Of a stretch of 64,000 bases of DNA, positions 24,231 through 34,124 are shown piece after piece. Position numbers and translations under genes: made by a program. Below the pieces are notes generated by a model. That model did not search any database. It saw only the letters and a list, made by a program, of their open reading frames with translations, and was not told the origin of the DNA. The stretch spans positions 1,612,001-1,676,000 of the forward strand of contig NZ_CP161805.1 in the NCBI RefSeq assembly GCF_040801785.1, in the 5' to 3' direction. Each line of letters opens with the position of its first letter. The first letter of the stretch is position 1. The DNA is from Sulfitobacter sp. LCG007 (lineage in GTDB: Bacteria > Pseudomonadota > Alphaproteobacteria > Rhodobacterales > Rhodobacteraceae).

Positions 24231-26640
24231 GAAGAGGGTCAGCGTCCGCCTTGCGGCTGTGGGCGGGCGGCAGGTGCGCGCCGAGCTGGAAGGCGTGGGC
24301 GAGGCCGGGTCGCGCGGCTTCGGACGCCTGAGCCGCGAGATGGAAGCGGCGAACACTCGGCTTGCGGCTTTCTCTCGACGGGTTCGTGTCGCCGCCGCCG
24401 CCGCCGTGGCAGCGGCGGCTGCCGCTGGTGTGGCGATGATCCGCTCCGGCCTCCAGACCGTCGATGCGCAGGCGAAACTCGCCCAGTCCCTCGGCACCAC
24501 CGTCGCCTCGATCCAGACGCTGGAGCGTGCCGGTGAATTGGCGGGTGTTTCCATGTCCGGCATCGAGCAGGCCACCAAGGATCTGACGCGCCGTCTCAGT
24601 CAGGCGGCCGCCGGGACCGGCCCCGCCACCGACGCGCTCGACCGGCTGTGGCTTTCAGCAAATGAGCTGATCGCCTTGCCGCTGGACCAGCGCGTGGGCG
24701 CGATCAACGCCGCCATCGAGAGCTTCGTGCCTGCGGCCGAGCGCGCGGCTGTCGCGGGTCAGCTCTTCGGCGAGGAAGGCTCCATCGCCATGTCGCGGAT
24801 CGACACCGCGACGCTGCGCCAGGCGACCGAGGACGTTCTCGCCTTCGGTGTCGTGGTCTCCGAGCAGGATGCGGACCAGATCGAGCGGACGAACGACGCG
24901 ATCTCGCGCCTCGGGCTCATCTGGCGCGGTCTGTCGAACCAGCTCGCCGTCGCCGCAGCGCCTGCGCTGGAAGCCGTCGCCGATGCCATGGCGGCGGTGG
25001 CCAGCCGCACGGGGCCGCTCGGCATCGCGATCCGCGGGCTCTTCGACAACATCGGCCGCCTGACCACCTATGCCGCCACCTTCGCCGCCTTTCTCGCGGG
25101 CCGCTGGGTCGCCGGGATGGCCGCTGCCGCCCTGTCTGTGCGCGGCCTTGCCACGGCGCTGGTCGTCCTGCGTGGGGCGCTGATCCGCACCGGGATCGGG
25201 GCGCTGATCGTCGGCGCGGGCGAGCTTGTCTATCAGTTCACGCGCCTCGTCTCCGGCGCGGGCGGCTTCGGCGAGGCGATGTCGCTCCTGAAGGATGTCG
25301 CCGTCGAGGTCTGGGAACGCATCAAGATGGGCGCGGCGGCGGCGGGTGCAGCCGCCACGGCGATGTTCTTCGACCTGAAGGCTGATGCCGCGTCGGGCAT
25401 GCAGAGCGCCATCGAAAGCGTCGTTGGTTTCGGCAACACGGCGGCGAACACGTTCGAGGGCGCCTACGAGGCGATCAAGGCGATCTGGAGCCTGCTGCCC
25501 GCCGCCATCGGCGATCTGGTGTTCCAGGCGGCCAACAGCCTGGTCGACGGCGTCGAGGCGATGCTGAACGGCGTGGTCTCGCGCATCAACGGCTTCATCG
25601 GCGGAATCAACCAGGGGCTCGAAGCCCTCGGGTCGGAGCGCCGCATCACGCTGGTGCCCGACCTCGACCTCGGCGAGATCGAGAACCGCTTCGAGGGCGC
25701 GGCCAGTGCTGCCACGACAGCGGCGCAGGCGGTGTTCGACCGGGCCTTCGAGGACAACCCGCTCACCGCGCCCGATCTCGGTCTGACCGAAGCGGCGAAC
25801 CGGGCGCTCGAGTCCGCGAATGTCTACCGCGGCGCTGCGCGCGATCTGGCGGAAGGGGCCCGCGCGCCGCTCGAAAGCTGGCAGGCGCTGCGCGATGCGG
25901 TGCGCGGCACCGACGAGGCCAGTGCCGATGCGCTGACCGCGGCCACGGGTGCTGCCGAGCGGCTGGAGACGGCGCTTGGTGATGCCGGACGCGCCGCGAC
26001 AGGTGCAGGCGCAGCGGCCGGGGCTGCTGCTGCGGCAGCAGAGCCCGCGACCGAAGCTGCCGTCACCGGTTGGCAGGCCGTCACGGCGGCGCTGTCCGAC
26101 TACGCCAGCAAGGCCCGCGAGATCGGCGGCGACATCAGCCAGAGCCTCGTCGGCGCCTTCCAGTCGGCGGAGAACGCGGTCGGCCAGTTCGTGAAGACGG
26201 GCAAGCTGAACTTCCGCGACCTCGTCACCTCGCTGCTGGCCGATCTCGCCCAGCTGGCGGCGCGGCGCTTCATCCTTGGGCCGATCGCGAATGCGCTTTC
26301 CGGCGTGTTCTCCGGGGCGGGCGGCGTCTTCGCCAGCGTCCTGCATGCGGGCGGGATGGTCGGAGCGGCCGGACCCTCGCGCATGGTCCCGGCCATGGCT
26401 TTCGCCGCCGCGCCGCGGATGCATTCAGGCGGCATGGCGGGGCTACGCCACGACGAGGTGCCCGCGATCCTGCAGCGCGGTGAACGGGTGCTGTCGCGGC
26501 GCGAGGCACAGAGCTACGGCGCGGGCGGCGGGGTCAACGTCACCATCATGGCCCGCGACGCCGAGAGCTTCCGTCAGTCGCGCACGCAGGTCGCGGCGGA
26601 CATCGCCCGCGCCGTGTCGCTCGGGCGGAGGGGCATTTGA
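24223..26640 (+). CDS. Tail tape measure protein
   Basis: An 805-aa tail length/tape measure protein, the expected gene after the chaperones. It is alanine-rich and helical, with hydrophobic segments around residues 60-80 and 280-350 (AATFAAFLAGRWVAGMAAAA), and a C-terminal region with RHDEVPAILQRGERVLSRRE, a motif shared by many tape measure C-termini. ATG 24223-24225 lies inside the end of the frameshift product. The length would set a tail of roughly 120 nm by the usual rule of about 0.15 nm per residue. Confidence 0.88.
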   Translation: MAEKRVSVRLAAVGGRQVRAELEGVGEAGSRGFGRLSREMEAANTRLAAFSRRVRVAAAAAVAAAAAAGVAMIRSGLQTVDAQAKLAQSLGTTVASIQTLERAGELAGVSMSGIEQATKDLTRRLSQAAAGTGPATDALDRLWLSANELIALPLDQRVGAINAAIESFVPAAERAAVAGQLFGEEGSIAMSRIDTATLRQATEDVLAFGVVVSEQDADQIERTNDAISRLGLIWRGLSNQLAVAAAPALEAVADAMAAVASRTGPLGIAIRGLFDNIGRLTTYAATFAAFLAGRWVAGMAAAALSVRGLATALVVLRGALIRTGIGALIVGAGELVYQFTRLVSGAGGFGEAMSLLKDVAVEVWERIKMGAAAAGAAATAMFFDLKADAASGMQSAIESVVGFGNTAANTFEGAYEAIKAIWSLLPAAIGDLVFQAANSLVDGVEAMLNGVVSRINGFIGGINQGLEALGSERRITLVPDLDLGEIENRFEGAASAATTAAQAVFDRAFEDNPLTAPDLGLTEAANRALESANVYRGAARDLAEGARAPLESWQALRDAVRGTDEASADALTAATGAAERLETALGDAGRAATGAGAAAGAAAAAAEPATEAAVTGWQAVTAALSDYASKAREIGGDISQSLVGAFQSAENAVGQFVKTGKLNFRDLVTSLLADLAQLAARRFILGPIANALSGVFSGAGGVFASVLHAGGMVGAAGPSRMVPAMAFAAAPRMHSGGMAGLRHDEVPAILQRGERVLSRREAQSYGAGGGVNVTIMARDAESFRQSRTQVAADIARAVSLGRRGI

Positions 26641-27266
26641 TGGCGTTTCACGAGCTCCGGTTTCCCGACAACATCAGCCGGGGCGCGCGGGGCGGGCCGG
26701 AACGGCGCACCCAGATCGTCGAGCTCGCCTCGGGCGACGAGGAACGCAACGCCAGCTGGGCCAACTCGCGCCGCCGATATGATGTCGCCTACGGCATCCG
26801 GCGCGCGGACGATCTGGCGGCGGTTGTCGCCTTCTTCGAGGCGCGCAACGGTCGGCTCCACGGCTTCCGCTTCAAGGACTGGGGCGACCACAAGTCCTGC
26901 CTGCCTTCGGGCGCGCCGTCGCCCACCGATCAGGCGATCGGCACCGGCGACGGCGCGACGACCGCGTTCCAGCTGGTGAAGCGCTACGCATCAGGAGCGC
27001 AATCCTGGACGCGCGCCATCGCCAAACCGGTCGTGGGAAGCGTGCGTATCGCGCTCGGCGGCGCCGAGCAGCCCTCCGGCTGGTCGGTCGATACCGCGAC
27101 CGGCGTCGTCAGCTTTGGCGCCGCGCCGGGATCTGGCGTCGCGATCACCGCGGGGTTCGAGTTCGACGTGCCCGTCCGCTTCGACACCGACGCGCTCGAC
27201 GTGACGCTCGACCTCGAGCGGCTCGGCTCGATCACCTCCATTCCGCTTCTGGAGATCCGCCGATGA
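26640..27266 (+). CDS. DUF2460 tail protein (RcGTA distal tail homologue)
   Basis: A 208-aa DUF2460/TIGR02217 protein, homologous to the distal tail protein of the Rhodobacter gene transfer agent. Family marks are F-P-x-x-I-S-x-G-A-R-G-G-P at the start, SRRRYDVAYGIR (about residues 41-52) and GFRFKDWGDHKS (about 76-87). ATG 26640-26642 overlaps the tape measure stop (ATGA); a TTG one codon earlier is less likely. Works with the next three genes to build the baseplate. Confidence 0.9.
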   Translation: MAFHELRFPDNISRGARGGPERRTQIVELASGDEERNASWANSRRRYDVAYGIRRADDLAAVVAFFEARNGRLHGFRFKDWGDHKSCLPSGAPSPTDQAIGTGDGATTAFQLVKRYASGAQSWTRAIAKPVVGSVRIALGGAEQPSGWSVDTATGVVSFGAAPGSGVAITAGFEFDVPVRFDTDALDVTLDLERLGSITSIPLLEIRR

Positions 27267-28147
27267 AGACCCTTGCTCCCGACCTTCAGGCCCATCTCGC
27301 CGAAGGCACGACCACGCTCGCCTGGTGCTGGCGGATCGCCCGCGCGGACGGCGCGAGTTTCGGCTTCACCGATCACGACCGGACGCTCACCTTCGATGGC
27401 ACCGACTTCGAGCCGGAAAGCGGGCTGACGGCGTCCGAGGTGCGGTCGGGATCGGACCTCTCGGTCGATGCGCAGGATGCCGAGGGCGTGCTGACCTCGG
27501 ACCGCATTACCGAGACCGACATCCTCGACGGCCGCTGGGACAATGCGGCGGTCGAGGTCTGGCGGGTGAACTGGGCCGACACCGCTCAGCCCGTTCTGAT
27601 GCGGCGTGGGGCCATCGGCCAGATCCGGCGCGGGAGGCTGGCCTTCGTCGCCGAGATGCGCTCGCTCGCGCATGTCCTCGGCCAGACGGTGGGGCGAACG
27701 TTTCAGGCGACCTGCGATGCCGCACTCGGCGATGCGCGCTGCGGCGTCGATCTGGAGGACCCCGCCTACAAGGGGACGGGAGCCGTCATCGATCTCCTGC
27801 GCGACCGGGCCTTCACCGCCTCTGGCCTCGGCGGCTTCGCCTCCGGCTGGTTCACCTTCGGAACAGTCGAATGGACGAGCGGTGCGAACGCGGGGCGGCG
27901 CGCCGAGGTGCTGGGCCATGACGTCACGGATGGCATCGCCGTGCTGACCCTGCTCGAAGCGCCGGTGCGCGCGATCGCCGAGGGCGAAGGCTTCACCATC
28001 CGCGCGGGCTGCGACAAGCGCATGGAGACCTGCGGGGCGAAGTTCGCCAACACGGCCAATTTCCGCGGCTTCCCGCACATCCCCGGCCAGGATGCCGTCC
28101 TCCGCTACGCCACCAAGGATGGCGGCCACGATGGAGGCGTGCTGTGA
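27263..28147 (+). CDS. DUF2163 tail hub protein (RcGTA homologue)
   Basis: A 294-aa DUF2163/TIGR02218 protein. Typical segments are GASFGFTDHDRTLTFDG (about residues 31-47) and the C-terminal RAGCDKRMETCGAKFANTAN (about 250-269), whose cysteines are often iron-sulfur or zinc ligands in the GTA hub. ATG overlaps the DUF2460 stop, and the stop overlaps the GTG of the NlpC/P60 gene. It forms the central hub of the tail tip. Confidence 0.9.
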   Translation: MKTLAPDLQAHLAEGTTTLAWCWRIARADGASFGFTDHDRTLTFDGTDFEPESGLTASEVRSGSDLSVDAQDAEGVLTSDRITETDILDGRWDNAAVEVWRVNWADTAQPVLMRRGAIGQIRRGRLAFVAEMRSLAHVLGQTVGRTFQATCDAALGDARCGVDLEDPAYKGTGAVIDLLRDRAFTASGLGGFASGWFTFGTVEWTSGANAGRRAEVLGHDVTDGIAVLTLLEAPVRAIAEGEGFTIRAGCDKRMETCGAKFANTANFRGFPHIPGQDAVLRYATKDGGHDGGVL

Positions 28148-28590
28148 CGCAACCAGTTGTAGTGGCCGATCCCAGCCGCGTCATCCCCATTGCGCGCTCC
28201 TGGCTCGGCACGCCGTATCACGATCAGGCCAGCCTTCGGGCCGTCGGCTGCGACTGCCTCGGCCTCGCGCGTGGCGTCTGGCGCGAGGTGGTGGGCCCCG
28301 AGCCGTTCCCGATCCCGCCCTACAGCCGCGACTGGGGCGAGACCGGGCCGCGCGAGGTGCTGGCCGAGGGCGCGCGCGCCATGATGATCGAAGTGGAACC
28401 GGCAGAGGCCGGTCCCGGCGTGCTGGTCCTCTTTCGCATGAAGCCCCGGGCCATCGCCAAGCATGTCGGGATCCTCACCGAGCCCAGCGCTTTTCTGCAT
28501 GCCTACGAGCGGCTCGGCGTGATCGAGGAGCCGCTCACCCCATCCTGGCGACGGCGTATCGCCTTCGCCTTCCTGTTCCCGAAACGCTGA
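28144..28590 (+). CDS. NlpC/P60 tail peptidase (RcGTA homologue)
   Basis: A 148-aa phage NlpC/P60 cysteine peptidase (TIGR02219). The catalytic cysteine lies in AVGCDCLGLARG (about residues 33-44) and the histidine in AKHVGIL (about 103-109). It starts with GTG at 28144 and overlaps the hub gene stop. Acts on peptidoglycan during DNA entry from the tail tip. Confidence 0.9.
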   Translation: MTQPVVVADPSRVIPIARSWLGTPYHDQASLRAVGCDCLGLARGVWREVVGPEPFPIPPYSRDWGETGPREVLAEGARAMMIEVEPAEAGPGVLVLFRMKPRAIAKHVGILTEPSAFLHAYERLGVIEEPLTPSWRRRIAFAFLFPKR

Positions 28591-28599
28591 GACCCCGAC

Positions 28600-31500
28600 A
28601 TGGCCACCCTCGTTCTCGGTGCCGCTGGCGCCGCCATTGGCGGTTCGATCGGCGGCGCGATCCTCGGCGTCAGCGCCGCGACCATCGGCGGCTTCATCGG
28701 CTCCACCATCGGCTCGGTGGTCGACAACTGGATCATCTCGTCGCTCGCGCCCACGCAACGCATCGAGGGCGCGCGGCTCGACACGCTGCGCATCACCTCG
28801 GCCACCGAGGGCGCGGTCATCCTGCGGCTCTATGGCCGGATGCGCATGGGCGGCAACATCATCTGGGCGACGGATTTTCGCGAAGAAACGAAGACCACCA
28901 CGCAAGGCGGCGGCAAGGGCGGAGGGGGTGGCGGCAAGGTCAAGACAACCGAGTACCTCTACTACGCCTCCTTCGCGGTCGCGCTCTGCGAGGGGCCGAT
29001 CACCGGCATCGGCCGCATCTGGGCCGACGGCAAGCTCCTCGACACCGCCGGGATCACCAGGCGCTGGTATCCTGGCGACGAGACCCAGACCGCGGACCTG
29101 TTCATCGCGGCCAAGATGGGTGCGGCGAACACGCCGGCCTATCGCGGCACGGCCTATGTCGTATTCGAGGAACTGCCGCTCGGCAACTACGGCAACCGCC
29201 TGCCGCAGCTCTCGTTCGAGGTGTTCCGCCCGCTCGCCGATCCCGACACCGCCGAGGGGCTGACCCGCGCCGTCACCATGATCCCGGCCTCGGGCGAGTT
29301 CACCTACGCGACACAAGCGATCCGCAAGACCGATGGCGGCGCAACGGTGCCCGAGAACCTGAACGCGCTGGCCGACTCCGCCGACATGGTGGAGGCGCTG
29401 GACCGGCTGCAGGCGATGGCGCCTGCGGTCGAGAGCGTCAGCCTCGTGGTGGCGTGGTTCGGCGACGACCTGCGCGCGGGATCGTGCAAGGTGCGGCCGG
29501 GCGTCGAGGTGTCGGCCAAATCCACCACGCCCGCCAGCTGGTCGGTGAACGGCGTGAGCCGCGCCAGCGCCTTCCTCGTCAGCCGGGACGATCAGGATCG
29601 CCCCGTCTATGGCGGCACGCCGTCCGACTTCGCCGTGGTGCAGGCGATCCAGGAGATGAAGGCGCGTGGCCTTCGTGTGACCTTCTATCCGTTCATCCTG
29701 ATGGACGTGCCGCCCGGCAACACGCTGCCGAACCCGTATTCCGACAACGCCGCCGAGACCGGTCAGCCCGCCTTTCCCTGGCGGGGGCGGATCACCTGTT
29801 CACCCGCGGCGGCGTTCGCAGGGACCGTGGACAAGACCACCACGGCCGCAAGCCAGGTCGCGGCACTGTTCGGCGCAGCCACGCCCGCCAGCTTCAGCGT
29901 CTCGGGTCAGTCGGTTTCGTGGACAGGCACGCCCGGCGATTGGGGCCTGCGGCGCATGGTGCTGCACTACGCCCATCTTTGCGCGGCGGCGGGCGGGGTC
30001 GATGCCTTCCTGATCGGCACCGAGATGCCGGGGCTGACGACGATCCGCTCGGGCGCGTCTACCTATCCGGCGGTGCAGGCCTACCGGGATCTGCTCGCGG
30101 ACGTGCGCTCGATCCTCGGGTCCGGGACCAGGATCGGCTATGCGGCGGACTGGTCGGAGTATTTCGGACACCATCCCGGCGACGGCAGCGGCGACGTGTT
30201 CTTTCACCTCGACCCGCTCTGGGCGGACCCGGAGATCGATTTCGTCGGCATCGACAACTACATGCCACTCTCCGACTGGCGGGACGGCTTCGAGCATCTC
30301 GACGCTGACGACGGCTGGCCCGCGATCTACGACCGGACCTATCTGCAGGGGAACATCGCGGGCGGGGAAGGCTTCGACTGGTTCTACGCCAGCGCGGTCG
30401 ACCGCTCGTCGCAGAGCCGAACGCCGATCACGGACGGCGCGGCGGGCAAGCCGTGGGTCTTCCGCTACAAGGATCTGCGCGCCTGGTGGTCGAACCCGCA
30501 TTACGACCGCCCGGGCGGGGTGGAGAGCGTCTCGCCGACGGCGTGGGTGCCGCAATCGAAGCCGATCTGGTTCACCGAGCTGGGCTGCCCGGCCATCGAC
30601 CGGGGGACCAACCAGCCGAACGTCTTCTTCGATCCCAAGTCCTCCGAGAGCTTCACGCCGCATTTCTCGCGGGGCTGGCGCGACGACGCCATTCAGCGCG
30701 CCTATCTCGAGGCGACGTATCTCTGGTGGGGCACCGCGGCGAACAACCCTGTTTCCTCAGTCTACAGCGGCCGGATGGTGCACGTCCCCGAATGCGCCGC
30801 CTGGACATGGGACGCGCGGCCGTACCCGTTCTTCCCGGCGCTCACCGACGTCTGGACGGACGGCGCGAACTGGCGGCTCGGCCACTGGCTGACCGGACGG
30901 CTCGGCGCGGTGTCGCTGGCGGCCCTCGTGCGGCATCTCTGCCTGCGCGCGGGGCTGCCCGAGGCGAGGGTCGACGTCACCGGCCTCTGGGGTGCGGTCG
31001 AGGGCTACGCCATCACCGCGCTGGAAAGCCCGCGCGCCTCGATCACCACGCTGTCGCGGCATTTCGGCTTCGACGCGGTGGAGACCGAGGGCGTGATCCG
31101 CTTCGTCATGCGCGGGCGAGCCTCTGTCGCCACCCTTGGGCCCGACGATCTGGTGGCCGCCCGCGAAGGCGACGCGCTGGAACTGACGCGCGGCCAGGAG
31201 ACTGAACTGCCGCAGGCGCTGAAATGGCAGGTCGCCCGCGCCGACGAGGATTACGACGCGGCCCTCGTCGAGGCGCGGCGCATCACCGTGGACACGACGC
31301 GGATCGCGTCCGAGAGCTTCCCGATGGCGGTGCCGCCCGAGGAGGCCGAACGCCGCTGCCGCCGCGCGCTGATGGAGGCGTGGGTCGGGCGCGAGACGGC
31401 TGCGTTCCGTCTGCCGCCCTCACGCCTCGCGCTCGATCCGGCCGACGCGATCCGGCTGGAGCATGACGGGAGGCTGGTCGATCTTCGGCTCGTCTCCATC

Positions 31501-32568
31501 GCCGACGCCGAGGGGCGCGGCATCGAGGCGGTCCGGCAGGATCGCGCGACCTACGATCTGCCTCCCGGCGATCCCCGCGCGGCCTCGCTGACGCGGGCTG
31601 TCGTGTTCGGCGCGCCGGATGCAGTGCTGATGGACCTGCCGCAGCTGACCGAGGACCAGCCCGCGCATCGGCCGCTGGTCGCGGCGCACGCGGTTCCCTG
31701 GCCCGGCGAGATGGCGGTGTTTCGCAGCCCCGCGACCGATGGCTTCGAGCTGCTGACGACGTTCGGCAGTCGCGCCCGGATCGGGATGCTGGTCTCGGAT
31801 CTCTACGCGGGCCCCACCTCGCGCTTAGACCTCGGCAATGTTCTGGTGGTCGATCTGCTGACCGGCACGCTGGAGAGCGTCACCGACCTGACCCTGTTCG
31901 GCGGCGCCAATGCGCTGGCCATCGAGAGCGCGCCCGGCGTCTGGGAGATCGTGCAGGCGGGTGCGGCGGAACTGCTCGCGCCGGGCCGTTATAGACTGAC
32001 ACGCTTGCTGCGGGGTCAGCGCGGCACCGAGGGCGCGATGGGCAACCCGGCCCCTGCAGGCGCGCGGGTTGTCGTGCTGGACACCGCGCTCGCGTCACTG
32101 CCGATCGCCGAGGCCGATCTCGGCATCCCGTGGAACTGGCGCATCGGCCCCGCGAGCCGCCCGGTCAGCGACGAGACCTACGTGGCGCAGACCTTCACGC
32201 CTGCAGGCGTCGGGCTGCGGCCGTTCTCGGTCGCTAATGTCGAGCAGCCGTGGCGCAGGCCCCGCACGCCCGGCGACCTCACGATCCGCTGGACACGCCG
32301 ATCCCGCGCGCTGGCGGCCGACAGCTGGGGCGGGCTGGAGGTGCCGCTGGCCGAGGAACTGGAAGCCTACGAGGTGGAGATCCTCGGCGGCGCTGCCGTG
32401 AAGCGGGTGCTGAGCACGGCAACGACCAGCGTAGTCTACACCGCCGCCCAGCAGACCGCCGATTGGGGCACGGCGCTCGCCCCCGGCGACATACTCGACA
32501 TCCGCATCTACCAGCTCTCCGCCCTCGTCGGGCGGGGCGCGCCGAAAACAGTCACGCTCACGTTCTGA
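28600..32568 (+). CDS. GTA TIM-barrel host-specificity/tail tip protein
   Basis: A 1322-aa protein of the GTA megatron family (glycoside hydrolase/phage tail type). Residues 1-50 are glycine/alanine-rich and hydrophobic. The GTA TIM-barrel domain spans about 430-720 (DAFLIGTEMPGLTTIR, GYAADWSEYFGHHPGDG, IDFVGIDNYMPLSDW, WFTELGCPAIDRGTNQPN), followed by a phage-tail-3 region and receptor-binding C-terminus. Glutamates in TEMP and TELG match glycosidase-like catalytic positions. It makes the tail spike tip and recognises the cell surface. Confidence 0.92.
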   Translation: MATLVLGAAGAAIGGSIGGAILGVSAATIGGFIGSTIGSVVDNWIISSLAPTQRIEGARLDTLRITSATEGAVILRLYGRMRMGGNIIWATDFREETKTTTQGGGKGGGGGGKVKTTEYLYYASFAVALCEGPITGIGRIWADGKLLDTAGITRRWYPGDETQTADLFIAAKMGAANTPAYRGTAYVVFEELPLGNYGNRLPQLSFEVFRPLADPDTAEGLTRAVTMIPASGEFTYATQAIRKTDGGATVPENLNALADSADMVEALDRLQAMAPAVESVSLVVAWFGDDLRAGSCKVRPGVEVSAKSTTPASWSVNGVSRASAFLVSRDDQDRPVYGGTPSDFAVVQAIQEMKARGLRVTFYPFILMDVPPGNTLPNPYSDNAAETGQPAFPWRGRITCSPAAAFAGTVDKTTTAASQVAALFGAATPASFSVSGQSVSWTGTPGDWGLRRMVLHYAHLCAAAGGVDAFLIGTEMPGLTTIRSGASTYPAVQAYRDLLADVRSILGSGTRIGYAADWSEYFGHHPGDGSGDVFFHLDPLWADPEIDFVGIDNYMPLSDWRDGFEHLDADDGWPAIYDRTYLQGNIAGGEGFDWFYASAVDRSSQSRTPITDGAAGKPWVFRYKDLRAWWSNPHYDRPGGVESVSPTAWVPQSKPIWFTELGCPAIDRGTNQPNVFFDPKSSESFTPHFSRGWRDDAIQRAYLEATYLWWGTAANNPVSSVYSGRMVHVPECAAWTWDARPYPFFPALTDVWTDGANWRLGHWLTGRLGAVSLAALVRHLCLRAGLPEARVDVTGLWGAVEGYAITALESPRASITTLSRHFGFDAVETEGVIRFVMRGRASVATLGPDDLVAAREGDALELTRGQETELPQALKWQVARADEDYDAALVEARRITVDTTRIASESFPMAVPPEEAERRCRRALMEAWVGRETAAFRLPPSRLALDPADAIRLEHDGRLVDLRLVSIADAEGRGIEAVRQDRATYDLPPGDPRAASLTRAVVFGAPDAVLMDLPQLTEDQPAHRPLVAAHAVPWPGEMAVFRSPATDGFELLTTFGSRARIGMLVSDLYAGPTSRLDLGNVLVVDLLTGTLESVTDLTLFGGANALAIESAPGVWEIVQAGAAELLAPGRYRLTRLLRGQRGTEGAMGNPAPAGARVVVLDTALASLPIAEADLGIPWNWRIGPASRPVSDETYVAQTFTPAGVGLRPFSVANVEQPWRRPRTPGDLTIRWTRRSRALAADSWGGLEVPLAEELEAYEVEILGGAAVKRVLSTATTSVVYTAAQQTADWGTALAPGDILDIRIYQLSALVGRGAPKTVTLTF

Positions 32569-32578
32569 AGGCCATCCC

Positions 32579-33655
32579 ATGTCCGACGCCACGACCCATC
32601 TCCTGCTGCCCTACATCCTTGCGGCGCAGGCCCAGAAACACGTCACCCACAACGAGGCGCTGCGGATCCTCGACGGGCTCGTCCAGCTCTCCGTTCTCGA
32701 CCGGGACCTAGCGGCGCCGCCTGGTTCTCCCGCCGATGGGGACCGCTACATCGTCGGCTCTGGCGCGACCGGCGACTGGGCGGGGTGGGACCTGAACGTC
32801 GCGCTCTGGACCGATGGCGCCTGGTTGCGCCTGCCGCCACGAACGGGCTGGCGGGCCTGGGTCGAGGACGAGGGGCTGCTGCTCGTCTTCGACGGCGCGG
32901 GCTGGATCGGCACGACGCCCGCGGCGCTGCAGAACATGGCGCTGCTGGGCCTCGGCACCACGGCCGATGCGTCCAACCCGTTCTCCGCCAAGCTGAACGC
33001 CGCGCTCTGGACCGCGAAGACCGTCGCCGAGGGTGGGACCGGCGATCTGTTCTACACCATGAACAAGGAGGCGGCAGGCGACGACCTTGGCCTGACGCTG
33101 CAGACCGGCTTTGTCACCAAGGCGCTGGTGGGGCTCTTCGGCTCCGACCGCTTCCGCCTCGCAGTCTCCGCCGACGGCAGCACCTTCTTCGACGGGCTCA
33201 GCGTGGACAACACTACCGGCATCGTCGATCAGCCCCGGCTGCCGCGCTTCAAGGCGTACACGAACTACGACAACTATGTCGGCGTCGGCACCTGGACCAA
33301 GATCGGCCTCAACAACACCGACTACAACGATCAGAGCGCGTTCGACGCCGCGAACAACCACTTCGTGGCGCCGGTGGACGGCACCTACCTCTTCGGCGCG
33401 ACGCTGCTCTACAAGATCAACGCAAGCGCCACGGCCCGCATGCGCGGGCGGCTCGTGCTGAACGGCACGACCGAAATCCGCGGCTCCCTCGGCGAAATCT
33501 CCGCCACCCACGTCTCGCTCGCCACCGCGATCTGGCTGCAGACCATGGTCCCGCTCACCGCGGGCGATACCGTCGAGCTGCAGGGGTATTTCCGGGTTGC
33601 GGACGGCTACTTCGCCGCCGATCACACCTCCTTCTGGGGCTGCAAGGTCGGCTGA
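32579..33655 (+). CDS. DUF2793 tail fibre with C1q-like C-terminus
   Basis: A 358-aa protein. The N-terminal DUF2793 domain (about residues 1-120) shows LLPYILAAQAQKHVTHNEAL and PADGDRYIVG, the anchor module of rhodobacteral phage fibres. A linker follows and the last 135 residues resemble a C1q/TNF-like trimeric jelly roll (FVAPVDGTYLFGATLLYKIN, WLQTMVPLTAGDTVELQGYF). This arrangement is a receptor-binding fibre. Twelve nt downstream of the tip protein gene. Confidence 0.85.
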   Translation: MSDATTHLLLPYILAAQAQKHVTHNEALRILDGLVQLSVLDRDLAAPPGSPADGDRYIVGSGATGDWAGWDLNVALWTDGAWLRLPPRTGWRAWVEDEGLLLVFDGAGWIGTTPAALQNMALLGLGTTADASNPFSAKLNAALWTAKTVAEGGTGDLFYTMNKEAAGDDLGLTLQTGFVTKALVGLFGSDRFRLAVSADGSTFFDGLSVDNTTGIVDQPRLPRFKAYTNYDNYVGVGTWTKIGLNNTDYNDQSAFDAANNHFVAPVDGTYLFGATLLYKINASATARMRGRLVLNGTTEIRGSLGEISATHVSLATAIWLQTMVPLTAGDTVELQGYFRVADGYFAADHTSFWGCKVG

Positions 33656-33675
33656 GCGGCGGAAGGAGGATCCCG

Positions 33676-33963
33676 ATGACACCACCCCGATCCGGCGGTT
33701 TCGTGCGCATGCCCGATGCCGAGTTCGAGGCGATCCTGACGCGGGCGGCCGAGGAAGGCGCGAAGCGCGCGCTCGCCGATGTCGGGCTCGACGGCGACGA
33801 GGCCGCGCTCGACATCCGCGATCTGCGCTCGCTCGTCGACTGCATCCGGCTGGTCCGCCGCACCGCCATGCAGACCGCCGTTCGCATGATCACCACCGGC
33901 GTCATGCTGGCGCTGCTCGCCGGCATCGCCATCAAGCTGAAGATCTTCGGCGGCGGCCCGTAG
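33676..33963 (+). CDS. DUF6127-like small membrane protein
   Basis: A 95-aa protein. ATG 33676 follows GGAAGGAGG, a strong ribosome binding site. The first 65 residues are charged and helical (DAEFEAILTRAAEEGAKRAL); residues about 68-90 form one membrane segment (MITTGVMLALLAGIAIKL). Position just before the endolysin suggests a holin-like or lysis-timing role, although some annotators call this DUF6127. Topology is inferred. Confidence 0.7.
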   Translation: MTPPRSGGFVRMPDAEFEAILTRAAEEGAKRALADVGLDGDEAALDIRDLRSLVDCIRLVRRTAMQTAVRMITTGVMLALLAGIAIKLKIFGGGP

Positions 33964-33998
33964 CCGCTCACCATTCCCCATTCATCAGCCCGCAATGA

Positions 33999-34064
33999 CC
34001 CGCCCTCGTGGCGGGGTGAGCCGTGGTCTGCCTGAAAGGCAGACGAGAAGGTCCAGTGGACCTT
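33999..34064. repeat. Three adjacent inverted repeats upstream of endolysin
   Basis: Three separate perfect hairpins in 66 bases: a 6-bp stem (33999-34004 with 34010-34015), an 8-bp stem with GAA loop (34026-34033 with 34037-34044), and 8-bp arms with a one-base centre (34048-34055 with 34057-34064). None has a T tract. They lie between the small membrane protein and the M15 endolysin, so could be RNA processing or attenuation structures that delay lysis. Confidence 0.6.
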
Positions 34065-34124
34065 CCCGAACGGCGAACGCACCGAGCCCTGCGAGGGGCC
34101 GGAAACTCGTTTTCGGAGGACCCC

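Noticed and set aside
24655-26424. 589-aa minus frame opposite the tape measure gene
   Set aside because: Antisense shadow in GC-rich sequence without domains.
26640-32568. That the locus is the host gene transfer agent itself
   Set aside because: The tail genes are GTA homologues, but they are linked to a serine recombinase, phage replication genes and cargo, and head genes are not of the RcGTA type order.
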